Below are positions 27,704 to 35,981 of a DNA stretch of 64,000 bases, piece after piece. The DNA is from Streptomyces natalensis ATCC 27448 (lineage in GTDB: Bacteria > Actinomycetota > Actinomycetes > Streptomycetales > Streptomycetaceae). The notes under the pieces are model-generated. The model ran no database searches and had not been told where the DNA came from. It saw only the letters and a list, made by a program, of their open reading frames with translations. The position numbers were made by a program, and so were the translations under genes. Numbering within the stretch: position 1 is the stretch's first letter; every line of letters begins with the position of its first letter. The stretch is from contig NZ_JRKI01000003.1 of NCBI RefSeq assembly GCF_000935125.1, positions 434,001 to 498,000 on the forward strand. The letters are read 5' to 3'.

Positions 27704-28939
27704 ATGACAGGAGGGGCTATGAACGACAACCGCGGCCACGGCTCCGGCGTACGGACGGCACTGGTCATCGGGGGCGGTGTGGCCGGCCCGGTGATGGCGC
27801 TCGCGCTGCGCAAGGCGGGCATCGAGGCGACGGTCTACGAGGCGTATCCCACCGCGGCGGACGGCGTGGGGGCCTGGCTGGGCCTGGCGCCGAACGGTCA
27901 GGCGGCACTGGCGACGGTCGGCGCCGACGCGGCGGTGCAGGCCATCGGGCAGCCGGTGCCCGGCGTGGTGATGGCGGACGGCGCCGGCAACCGTCTCACC
28001 GGCTTCGGCGGTTTCCCGGAACTGCCCGCCACGCTGACGCTGCCGCGCGACCGGCTGTTCCGGGCGCTGACCGATCATGCGGTCGCCGCGGGCATCCGGT
28101 TCGCGTACGGGAAACGGCTGGTCACCGCCGAGGAGACACCGGACGGAGTGACCGCCCACTTCGCCGACAACACCTCCGCGACCGCCGACATACTCATCGG
28201 CGCCGACGGCATCCGCTCCACCGTCCGTACCGTGATCGACCGGCATGCGCCCGTCCCTGAGTACGGCGGCGTACTGAGCTTCGGCGGCCACGCGACGGTG
28301 GGCAGCGACGCCGGGGCCGAACCGGGCACGATGTACTTCGCGTTCGGCCGCGCCTTCATGGGCTACTGGCGGGGCCCGGACGGGCGGATGATCTGGTTCG
28401 CCGGACTGCCCACGGACACCCCGCCGAGCCCGGCCGACCTGGCGCGCATACCCAACGCCGAATGGCTGAGCCGGCTGCGTGAGCTGTACGCCGGCCATGT
28501 CCCGGGCGAGCGGCTGCTGCGGCACACCGGCCCCGACGAGCTGATGGTGGTCGGCCCGATGGAGCGCATGCCGTCCGTACCGCACTGGTACCGCGGCCGG
28601 ATGGTGCTGGTCGGAGACTCGGTGCACGCCCCGTCCTCCAGCTCCGGGCAGGGCGCCTCGCTCGCCATGGAGAGCGCCGTCGAACTGGCCCGCTGCCTGC
28701 GCGATCTGCCCACGCCGGCCGAGGCGTTCGCCGCCTACGAGGCCCTGCGCCGCCCGCGCGTGGAGGCGATCGGCCACAACGCCGCGGCCGTCAACAAGGT
28801 CAAAGCGGGCAAGACCGAGGCCCCGGTGCCGGCCTTCCCCACCCCTGAGGACATGTTCCGGCCGCTCCACTTCCATCGGATCGCGTGGGAGGAGAAGGTG
28901 AGTGTGGGGGCGTGTGGGGCGGTGAGCATCACGACCTGA
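27704..28939 (+). CDS. FAD-dependent monooxygenase
   Basis: A 411-residue aromatic-hydroxylase-type flavoprotein (PHBH fold, FAD_binding_3). It has the dinucleotide motif GGGVAGPVMALALRKAG near the N-terminus, ILIGADGIRSTVR (the DG motif) in the middle and VLVGDSVHAPSSSSGQGASLAMESA (the GD motif) near residue 300. The start is ambiguous: ATG at 27704 and ATG at 27719 each follow the same GGAGGGGCT, created by a short duplication. Substrate unknown; the PadR arrangement suggests induction by an aromatic compound or drug. Confidence 0.92.
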   Translation: MTGGAMNDNRGHGSGVRTALVIGGGVAGPVMALALRKAGIEATVYEAYPTAADGVGAWLGLAPNGQAALATVGADAAVQAIGQPVPGVVMADGAGNRLTGFGGFPELPATLTLPRDRLFRALTDHAVAAGIRFAYGKRLVTAEETPDGVTAHFADNTSATADILIGADGIRSTVRTVIDRHAPVPEYGGVLSFGGHATVGSDAGAEPGTMYFAFGRAFMGYWRGPDGRMIWFAGLPTDTPPSPADLARIPNAEWLSRLRELYAGHVPGERLLRHTGPDELMVVGPMERMPSVPHWYRGRMVLVGDSVHAPSSSSGQGASLAMESAVELARCLRDLPTPAEAFAAYEALRRPRVEAIGHNAAAVNKVKAGKTEAPVPAFPTPEDMFRPLHFHRIAWEEKVSVGACGAVSITT

Positions 28940-29152
28940 CGGAGACCGGGAATGGGGGGTGGTGGGGGCGTACCTCGCAGAAAGTGCGTCTCCCAGTCCG
29001 CCGAGCTGCCGAAGGCATCCCTTCGCGGGGTGCAGAGAGGCGCGATCTCATCGGCATCGAACGCGAAGTCGCCGACGTTTAGGCCAGAACCTGACCTACA
29101 TGGTCCCTAACTTGGTCCGTATCGCGGAACAGGACCAAGAAAGGCCGACACC

Positions 29153-29710
29153 ATGACCTCCACTGAGCCGACCACCCACAATCCGGCCCTCGCGTCGGCA
29201 GCCACCGGTGAGCGCGCGGACCTGTTGGCGATGCTGGCCAAGCACCGCCACATGCTGGGCTTCACCACCCGCGACCTCACCGACGAGCAGGCGGGCCTGC
29301 GCACCACCGCCAGTGAGCTGTGCCTGGGCGGCCTGGTCAAGCACGTCACCACGGTGGAACGGAAGTGGGTCGACTTCATCCTGGAAGGCCCGGCCTCGAT
29401 GGGCGACTTCACCACCATGACCGAGGCCGACTGGGCTCGTCGGGCCGACGACTTCCGCATGCTGCCCGGTGACACGTTGGCGGGTGTGCTGGACAACTAC
29501 GCCGAAGTGGCACGCCGGACCGACGAGTTGGTCGCCACCCTGCCCGATCTCGACGCCTCCCGGCCGTTGCCGAAGGCGCCGTGGTTCGAGCCCGGCGAGC
29601 GGTGGTCGGCCCGCCGGGTGCTGATGCACATCATCTCCGAGACCGCCCAGCACTCCGGCCATGCCGACATCATCCGCGAAAGCCTGGACGGTGCGAAGAG
29701 CATGGGCTGA
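29153..29710 (+). CDS. DinB-family protein
   Basis: A 185-residue four-helix-bundle protein of the DinB / DUF664 group. Potential metal-binding histidines are in LVKHVTTVERKW and in SETAQHSGHADIIRE, spaced as in the family. Relatives include mycothiol-dependent transferases, so a thiol-transfer role is possible but unproven. An AAGAAAGG precedes the ATG. It is transcribed alone. Confidence 0.88.
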   Translation: MTSTEPTTHNPALASAATGERADLLAMLAKHRHMLGFTTRDLTDEQAGLRTTASELCLGGLVKHVTTVERKWVDFILEGPASMGDFTTMTEADWARRADDFRMLPGDTLAGVLDNYAEVARRTDELVATLPDLDASRPLPKAPWFEPGERWSARRVLMHIISETAQHSGHADIIRESLDGAKSMG

Positions 29711-29908
29711 CCAGCGGCGCGTGGTGGCTCTCCGGGGCGGCGACGGAGTGCGGGTGATGATCTCCGTGGTAGCTTCGGCGCCGCCGTGCAGCACTGCGTA
29801 TTCGAGGAGGTGAGACCGATCAACAGCACCGTGACAGGTCGGAGCTCCCTCCCTTGCATGGCCTAGGGAGCGCCCGAACAAGGCATTCCCGAAAGGCTTG
29901 AAACGCTG

Positions 29909-30654
29909 ATGCGCTTCACCTCCCGGACGTCATCGGATGGCGTCACCGAGCAGTTCTTCACCCTCGACGAGATCCCCGGCGTGCTGTGGACGCCGGAAGG
30001 CGCCGTCGGTACGCGTCCCCTGATTCTGCTGGGCCACGGCGGCAGGCAGCACAAGACGGCCCCCCACACCGTGTCCCGCGCGCGCCGCTACGCCGCCGAG
30101 GGGTTCGCGGTCGTGGCGATCGATGCGCCTCATCACGGCGACCGGCCCCAGAACGAGGAGTTCGGCCGGATCGCGGCCGGGATGCGGGCCGGTATGGCCG
30201 CCGGTGAGAATCCGGGCGCGCTGGTCGCCGGCATGCACAGCTATCTGGCCGGTCAGGCCGTCGCGGACTGGCAAACCGTCCTGACCGCGGTCCAGCGCCT
30301 CGACCAGGTCGGCGTCGGACCGGTGGGGTACTGCGGTATGTCGATGGGCTGCGGGCTCGGCATCCCGCTCATCGCCGCAGAGCCCCGGATCCGCGCGGCG
30401 GTGCTGGGCCTGCTCGGTGTGCACGGGCTGGCCGAGGACGCCGCGCGGATCACCGTGCCGGTGCAGTTCCTGGTCCAGTGGGACGACCAGTTGGTTCCGC
30501 GGGACCAGGGCCTGGCGCTGTTCGACGCCTTGGCCTCGACGGAGAAGACGCTGCACGCCAACCCGGCAAGCACGGGGATGTGCCGTCGTTCGAAGTGGAG
30601 AGTTCGCTGCGGTTCTTCGAGCGGCATCTGAACCGGCGTCTGACCGACATCTGA
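29909..30654 (+). pseudogene. Alpha/beta hydrolase with C-terminal frameshift
   Basis: Dienelactone-hydrolase-like alpha/beta hydrolase. The frame from ATG 29909 has LILLGHGGRQHKT, AIDAPHHGDRP, the nucleophile elbow GYCGMSMGCG and the acid strand VQFLVQWDDQLVPRDQG. It then departs from the family at about 30565 and stops at 30631. Adding one base in the CCCGGC at 30562-30567 restores NPGKHGDVPSFEVESSLRFF, the usual family C-terminus with the catalytic His, ending at 30654. The unmodified frame lacks that His, so the enzyme is probably dead unless the base is a sequencing error. Confidence 0.75.
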
Positions 30655-30718
30655 ACCGGCAACTGGCCTGCAACTGACCTGCGTCTGACCGGCCGCCACG
30701 ACGCCGTCGCGGCGGCCG

Positions 30719-31033
30719 TCAGGATGTCCGTCCCTCCTGGCCGTGCAGGGCCGCGAAGTCCCGGAACCGCTCCACCGCGGCGCCAAGGTCGGCGGGTCCG
30801 CAGCGGAGGTGGAAGACCGAGCCGTCCGACCACGACTGAATCCAGGAGTCCCCCTCGGCGATCTCGGTGCGGTCGAGGGTGGCTCCGTGGAGTCCGGTCT
30901 CCTCGAGATCGAGCTCAACCGACCAGCCGGGATTGTCCAGCGTCTCGATGCGGATGCCGTACTCGTGCTCCCAGTCACCGTCGCACTGGCCGGTGTACCA
31001 GGCGGTGAGAAAGCTCAGGGGGTCCCGGGGCAT
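30719..31033 (-). CDS. Imm53-family immunity protein
   Basis: A 104-residue protein matching the Imm53 family: LTAWYTGQCDGDWEHEYGIR then IETLDNPGWSVELDL and WIQSWSDGSVFHLRC. Such proteins neutralise polymorphic toxins. No toxin gene is adjacent, so it looks like an orphan antidote. It ends near the frameshifted hydrolase and lies just downstream of a membrane protein gene on the same strand (six bases apart). Confidence 0.82.
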   Translation of the reverse strand: MPRDPLSFLTAWYTGQCDGDWEHEYGIRIETLDNPGWSVELDLEETGLHGATLDRTEIAEGDSWIQSWSDGSVFHLRCGPADLGAAVERFRDFAALHGQEGRTS

Positions 31034-31039
31034 GGCGTC

Positions 31040-32065
31040 TCACGCTCGCTCCGGTGCTGCGCCCGCCTCGGACTCGCGCTCGGTGAAGAAGTGGGCCCCG
31101 GCGACGGCCACCATCAATCCGGCGATCATCTGGACAGAGTAGGTCAGGCTCATCAGCGGCGCGGGCAGCTTGGGGTCGCCGGGGGCCAGGCCCAGCGTGA
31201 CCAGTGTCAGCCAGCCGCCCCAGCCGGCCAGGGCGCCGGCGCCGGTCCAGGCGGCGGCCAGCGGTAGCCGTATGGGGAGCCGGCGCCCGCGGCCGTAGCC
31301 GAGGAGCAGGATTCCGGTGAGGGCGAGCGCGGCGAACAGGACGTACGAGGCGTCGTTCACACGGGAGTTGAAGTCCTGTGCGGCGACCCGCGCGGGGGTC
31401 AGTCCGAAGGTTCCGCCGGCCGCCCACACCAGATGCATCGCGCCCGCGAACAGGATCAGCGCGCTCGCCGCACCCGCGGTCAACCGGCGCGCGGACCGGG
31501 TCGGCGAGGGCGGCAGCTCCCCGGTACGGCCACGCCACAGATGCCCCCAGCGCTCCCTGGCGTACCGCACGAAGAGGGTGACCAGCGTCAGGGCCTGCAC
31601 GATGAAGCCGCCGTAGACGACGCTCCACACCCAGGGAGCGAGGAGCGCATCGGAGCCGTCGTCGGTCACCGCAGTGTGGCCGTGGGAGGCGGCGGCCAGC
31701 ATCTGGACGGGGAACGCCACGACGATCGGCGCCAGCAGCCCCGATGCGCACCACATCGGCACCGCCAGCAGCCAGGCCGGCACCTTCCGCCCCCAGGGCC
31801 GGGTGAGCAGGAACGACAGCACGATCACCGCGGCGTCCATCAGCAGGGTGAGCGCGTTGATCGCCGTCAGGAAGGTGCCGTCCTTGCGGAGCGCGCTGCC
31901 TTCGGGGATGCCGATGCGGCTGCCCGCGAGCCAGGCGATCTTGAGGGAGAGGTACGGGACGCAGGCGGCGAGGGTGATCGTCCGGAGCGTGGCGCCCATG
32001 CGCCCTCGCGGGGCGGGAGTCGGGGCGGTTGCGTGATGGCGGGTCGGGCTGGTCCGAAAGGTCAT
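31040..32065 (-). CDS. Multi-pass membrane protein of unknown function
   Basis: A 341-residue protein with about eight hydrophobic segments (for example LLMDAAVIVLSFLLT, LLAPIVVAFPVQMLAAA, FIVQALTLVTLFV, YVLFAALALTGILLLGYG, YSVQMIAGLMVAVAGAHFF). No catalytic motif or transporter signature was recognised. The ATG at 32065 follows GGAAGG; upstream in-frame sequence is low-complexity and unlikely to be translated. It is followed at six bases by the Imm53 gene, suggesting a two-gene operon. Confidence 0.7.
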   Translation of the reverse strand: MTFRTSPTRHHATAPTPAPRGRMGATLRTITLAACVPYLSLKIAWLAGSRIGIPEGSALRKDGTFLTAINALTLLMDAAVIVLSFLLTRPWGRKVPAWLLAVPMWCASGLLAPIVVAFPVQMLAAASHGHTAVTDDGSDALLAPWVWSVVYGGFIVQALTLVTLFVRYARERWGHLWRGRTGELPPSPTRSARRLTAGAASALILFAGAMHLVWAAGGTFGLTPARVAAQDFNSRVNDASYVLFAALALTGILLLGYGRGRRLPIRLPLAAAWTGAGALAGWGGWLTLVTLGLAPGDPKLPAPLMSLTYSVQMIAGLMVAVAGAHFFTERESEAGAAPERA

Positions 32066-32185
32066 GGTGACGAGCCTTCCGGCACCGCCCGCCGCCCGCC
32101 TCGGCCGCGCCGACGATCCGCCTCCGCCGTATGGGGGAGGGGAGGGGGGGAGGGGAGGGGGCGGTAGGTCCGGTCCGGCGGGTCC

Positions 32186-32218
32186 GGTCCGGCGGTCCCC
32201 CGCCGGGACCGCCGGACC
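32186..32218. terminator. Hairpin terminator downstream of the minus-strand monooxygenase
   Basis: Perfect 14-base arms (GGTCCGGCGGTCCC and its complement) around CCGCC, between the monooxygenase stop and the membrane protein start. The flanking 32066-32349 is otherwise non-coding with long G runs. Confidence 0.8.
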
Positions 32219-32349
32219 GTGCCGCCGTACTCGGCGCGCACGGATTCGTCTGCCGGCCGAGCCGGGGGGGGGGACGGAAGCCCTCCTCGCCGCCGCCTGT
32301 CCGTAGGACGAACGGAGGTGCGTGCCGCGGGCGTTCGCGGATTCCCGGA

Positions 32350-33468
32350 TCAGTCGTCGAGTGCGAGGGCGTTCTTGGCCCGCGTGACGGATTCCTCGGA
32401 GGCCGGGCCGCCGGGGTTCTCCGTCGCCAGCGCCTGGTTGAGGGTGACGAAGGGCCGCATGCGGTCCTCGTATTGGGCGAATGCCGCGCGGTGGTCGCCG
32501 TCGCCCCGGCCGAGGGCGTCGGCCAGTACGTGGGCGCCGACCAGGGCCAGGCTGGTCCCCTGGCCGGACAGCGGGGACGCGCAGTATCCGGCGTCCCCGA
32601 GCAGCACGGCCCGGCCGTGCGACCAGCGTTCCATCCGGATCTGGGCCATCGCCTCGCAGAAGAAGTCGGGTGCCTCCCCTGCCGCCTTCGTCAGTCTCGT
32701 CGCCTCCCAGCGCAGGGACGCGAGCCGCTCGGCGACGGTCTGCCGCAGCCACTCGGTGTCGCGGTGGTCGCCGTCGAGCGGCTCCGAGTGGAAGCCGAAG
32801 GCGATCCTCAGCTCGGTGTTGTCGCGTACGGGCATGATGCCGAAGCCGGCTTCACCGTCCCTGAGCCAGACCTGCCAGTTGTCCAGTCCGAGGAAGTTGT
32901 CCGCGCTGAAGACCGACAGATAGCTGCCCAGGTGATGGGTGACGTCCTCTTCCGGCTCTTCCGGCCCGAACGCCAACCGCCGCACGGCGGAATGCAGGCC
33001 GTCGGCCCCCACCACCAGGTCGAAGGTGCGGGGGGCCTCGTGCGCGAAGTGCACCCGTGCCTCGCGCTCATCCTGTTCGAGCGCCGTGATGCCGTCCCCG
33101 AACACATACTCCGCATCGTCGCGGGTGCGCTCGTACAGCAGCTGCACCAGGTCCTCGCGCAGCAGCTCGATGTCGTCGCTGTCCAGCCGCCCGCTGCTGT
33201 AGGTCGCCTCGGTGGACCGCTCGATCTCGTTGCCGTCGGCGTCGAGCAGCGACATCCCCCGCATCCGGGTACGGACCTGCTGCGCCTGCTCCAGCAGCCC
33301 CATCCGGGCGACGACGTCGAGCGCGACACCGCGGATGTCCACGGCCTGCCCGCCCCGACGCAGGCCGGGCGCGCGCTCGACGACGGTGGGCGCGAAGCCG
33401 CGACGGCTCAGCAGATGGGCAAGCGCGGATCCGGCGATGCCGCCGCCGGAGATGAGTACGGTCTGCAT
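32350..33468 (-). CDS. FAD-dependent monooxygenase (TetX-like)
   Basis: A 372-residue flavoprotein hydroxylase. It starts directly with the FAD motif VLISGGGIAGSALAHLLSRR, has LVVGADGLHSAVRRLAFG (DG motif) and RAVLLGDAGYCASPLSGQGT (GD motif). The substrate is unknown; relatives hydroxylate aromatic rings or inactivate drugs. A GntR/TetR-type regulator is transcribed divergently, with inverted CTGTACTAGT sites in the gap, suggesting control by that regulator. Confidence 0.92.
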   Translation of the reverse strand: MQTVLISGGGIAGSALAHLLSRRGFAPTVVERAPGLRRGGQAVDIRGVALDVVARMGLLEQAQQVRTRMRGMSLLDADGNEIERSTEATYSSGRLDSDDIELLREDLVQLLYERTRDDAEYVFGDGITALEQDEREARVHFAHEAPRTFDLVVGADGLHSAVRRLAFGPEEPEEDVTHHLGSYLSVFSADNFLGLDNWQVWLRDGEAGFGIMPVRDNTELRIAFGFHSEPLDGDHRDTEWLRQTVAERLASLRWEATRLTKAAGEAPDFFCEAMAQIRMERWSHGRAVLLGDAGYCASPLSGQGTSLALVGAHVLADALGRGDGDHRAAFAQYEDRMRPFVTLNQALATENPGGPASEESVTRAKNALALDD

Positions 33469-33569
33469 GGGAAGCCCCCTTCGTACGGTGTACGCGACTG
33501 AATGTACGACGTACGCGCAGTGCTGCCAACTGAAGTCGCTGGCTGCCCAACTAGCCCTAGTGGTACGGC

Positions 33570-33630
33570 CTGTACTAGTTCAGGGGTGTCGTCCGTGGTG
33601 TTGCTGCTGCTAGCCTCTGCACTAGTACAG
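33570..33630. promoter_or_regulatory. Inverted operator half-sites for the GntR/TetR-type regulator
   Basis: CTGTACTAGT at 33570-33579 and its exact complement ACTAGTACAG at 33621-33630 face each other in the divergent promoter region; related GTAC motifs occur at 33505-33515. Confidence 0.55.
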
Positions 33631-33657
33631 CTCGTGCAGGCCCGAGGGGCCGGAGGA

Positions 33658-33745
33658 ACCCCCGAGAAATCCCCGAGAAATCCCCGAGAAAATCCCGAGA
33701 AGAACCCCGAGAAGCAGCGAAGAACCCGAGAAAAGCAGCATCGGG
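33658..33745. repeat. Tandem CCCCGAGAAAT repeats
   Basis: An 11-base unit CCCCGAGAAAT is repeated about three times almost exactly and then three more times with drift (CCCGAGAAG, CCCGAGAAAAG). The block lies in the leader of the GntR/TetR-type gene and has no reading-frame significance. Confidence 0.75.
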
Positions 33746-33811
33746 AAAAGAGTCAGAGCCAGAGCCGGGCGGACAACGCCGGGAACGGACGGATGGAGGC
33801 AGAACCAGGCC

Positions 33812-34846
33812 ATGGCCGTGGAAACAGATGCGCCAGATCCGTCAGATCCGCCCTACCTGCGCATCGCCGCCGAGATCCGGCGGCGGATCGCGGAGGGCGA
33901 ACTCGCCCCGGGTGACCGGGTCCCCTCCACCCGTCAGATCTCCAGGGAATGGGGCGTCGCCCTCGCCACCGCGACCAAGGCGCTGACCACCCTGGGCCGC
34001 GAGGGGCTCGTGGAGGCCCGCCCCCGCGCCGGCACCGTCGTGGCCGCGGCCCCCGCCCCCGTACCGCCGAAGCGACGCGCCCCCGCCGCCCGCGGCACCG
34101 CCCTCCCCGATCACGAGCTGACCCGTGACCGGATCGTCCGGGCCGCCATCGAGATCGCGGACGCCGAGGGGCTGGCCGCACTGACCATGCGCGGTGTCGC
34201 CGCCCGGCTGGGCGTGGCGGCCATGTCCCCCTACCGGTACGTCACCGGCAAGGACGACCTGGTGCTGCTGATGGCCGATGCCGCCTTCGGGGAGGGGGCC
34301 TACCCCGCCAAGACCCCCGCCGGCTGGCGGGCCCGTCTGGAACTCGGCGCGCACACCCTGTGGGCGGTCTTCCGCAGCCACCCATGGCTGGCGCAGCTCA
34401 GCCCGCTCACCCGCCCCTTGATGCTGCCCAATCTGATGGTCCACGCCGAATGGGCGTTCAGTGCCCTGGACGGTCACTGCCTGGATCCGAAGACCACGCT
34501 CGACCTGCACATCCTCCTCTACAGCTACATTCAGGGCCTCGCCGTCAACCTCGAACAGGAGGCCCACGCGGAAGCCGCCACCGGCCTGACCGAGGAACAG
34601 TGGATGGACCGTCAGGCCCCTGCCATGCACGCGATCGTCACCTCGGCCCGGTATCCGGTGTTCACCAAGGTGGTCGGGGCCTTCAAGAAGAACGGCTACG
34701 ACCTGCGCCTCGACGAACTGTTCGCGTTCGGCCTGGAACCCCTGCTCGACGGCATGGCCGCCATCGTCGAGGGCGGGCCGCCCCGCCGCGGGCCGAGGCT
34801 CCAGGGTCAGGACGACCCGCTTGCAAGGGGTGGCTCCGGCGGTTGA
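33812..34846 (+). CDS. GntR-TetR fusion regulator
   Basis: A 344-residue regulator with two DNA-binding parts. The N-terminal GntR winged helix (LRIAAEIRRRIAEGELAPGD through RQISREWGVALATATKAL) is joined by a Pro/Arg linker to a TetR helix-turn-helix (RIVRAAIEIADAEGLAALTM then AARLGVAAMSPYRYVTGKDD) and a TetR C-terminal ligand domain. This two-headed type is common in actinobacteria. It is divergent from the TetX-like monooxygenase, which is the likely target. Confidence 0.92.
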   Translation: MAVETDAPDPSDPPYLRIAAEIRRRIAEGELAPGDRVPSTRQISREWGVALATATKALTTLGREGLVEARPRAGTVVAAAPAPVPPKRRAPAARGTALPDHELTRDRIVRAAIEIADAEGLAALTMRGVAARLGVAAMSPYRYVTGKDDLVLLMADAAFGEGAYPAKTPAGWRARLELGAHTLWAVFRSHPWLAQLSPLTRPLMLPNLMVHAEWAFSALDGHCLDPKTTLDLHILLYSYIQGLAVNLEQEAHAEAATGLTEEQWMDRQAPAMHAIVTSARYPVFTKVVGAFKKNGYDLRLDELFAFGLEPLLDGMAAIVEGGPPRRGPRLQGQDDPLARGGSGG

Positions 34847-34874
34847 CCGCTGTTCACTGAACTGGTCGGTGCAG

Positions 34875-35822
34875 TCAACGCCGAGGCTCAGCTGATGGGT
34901 CGACACGGCCGGCCGGCGCTCTGCGGATGGCTTCGCGGGCCGCGCCGAGGCAGGTGGTGATCGCGGGGTCTTCTCGGGTGGTGGTGCGGTTCAGCGCCAG
35001 GATGTCGCGATGCATGCGCGGAGCAAGATGCAGACCGGTGACGCCGGGCTGGTCATGGACGATGCCGGTGGGCAGGAAGGCCGACCCGGCACCGGTGGCG
35101 ACGAGCGCGGCCAGGACATGCAGCCCTTCGAACTCCCAGCGTCGGCCGGGCGTGGCGTTGACGGCGGCCAGGCGCTGGTCTCCTGCGGTACGGGAGAGCC
35201 GGCCGACGGGGGCACACAGCCAGGTATGGCTGTGGACGGCCTCCCGGAGGCGTGCGGCGGTGACGGGCACCGGGTTCCGGGCGAGTGGGTGGTCTGCCGG
35301 GACGGCCAGGACGATCTCTTCGCGGCGCAGGTGGTGTACGGCCAGACCGTTGCCCGCCGGGGGTGGGGCGGCGGACCAGTCGTCGATGACGGCGAGGTCG
35401 TAGCGGCGATCGAGGACGCCGCTGGCGGCGGTGGTTGAACCGGTCTCGTGGGCGACGACGGTCAGCTCGGGGTGTTGGCGTTGCAGTGTCGCCAGGCGAG
35501 GTGCCAGGAAGGGGGCCAGGGCGGGGATACAGCTGATGGTCACCCGGCCGCTGATGGCTCCGGTGCGTGCACGCATACGGCTCTGAGCGGTCTCGGTGGC
35601 GGCAAGGATGCGCGCTGCGTGTTCGGCCAGCTCACGCCCCGCGTCGGTCAGGCTCGCGCGCTGGGCGGTGCGCTCGACCAAGGCGATGCCGACCTCCCGT
35701 TCCAGCGTGGCCAGTTGCTGGGAGACCGCTGATGGGGAGTAACCCAAGTCCGCCGCGGTGGCTGTGATGGTGCCCCGGTTGGCGAACCTCTCCAGGATCT
35801 CCAGCCGTCTCAGATCCAGCAT
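34875..35822 (-). CDS. LysR-family transcriptional regulator
   Basis: A 315-residue LysR protein with the N-terminal helix-turn-helix (LEILERFANRGTITATAADL then SPSAVSQQLATLEREVG) and a periplasmic-binding-like effector domain from about residue 90. It is divergent from the aminotransferase gene with 159 bases between, so it probably controls that enzyme in response to its substrate or product. Confidence 0.93.
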   Translation of the reverse strand: MLDLRRLEILERFANRGTITATAADLGYSPSAVSQQLATLEREVGIALVERTAQRASLTDAGRELAEHAARILAATETAQSRMRARTGAISGRVTISCIPALAPFLAPRLATLQRQHPELTVVAHETGSTTAASGVLDRRYDLAVIDDWSAAPPPAGNGLAVHHLRREEIVLAVPADHPLARNPVPVTAARLREAVHSHTWLCAPVGRLSRTAGDQRLAAVNATPGRRWEFEGLHVLAALVATGAGSAFLPTGIVHDQPGVTGLHLAPRMHRDILALNRTTTREDPAITTCLGAAREAIRRAPAGRVDPSAEPRR

Positions 35823-35981
35823 CAGTTCTCCTTACGCTGAGTTTCGCCATCTCGCGCTGTCGCTGATGCTACGCATTCGGGCACCCTGGGAGGCGTACTG
35901 CCCTGGGCGGTGCCGGTCACCAGGGGGCGGGAGGTTTGCCGAGTCCCAGCTTGACGCTGGGCCGTGAAGGGAGTGTCTGCC

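Noticed and set aside
33658..33745. Possible CRISPR array
   Set aside because: Units are 11 bases without spacers of constant size and no cas gene is present; it is a simple tandem repeat.
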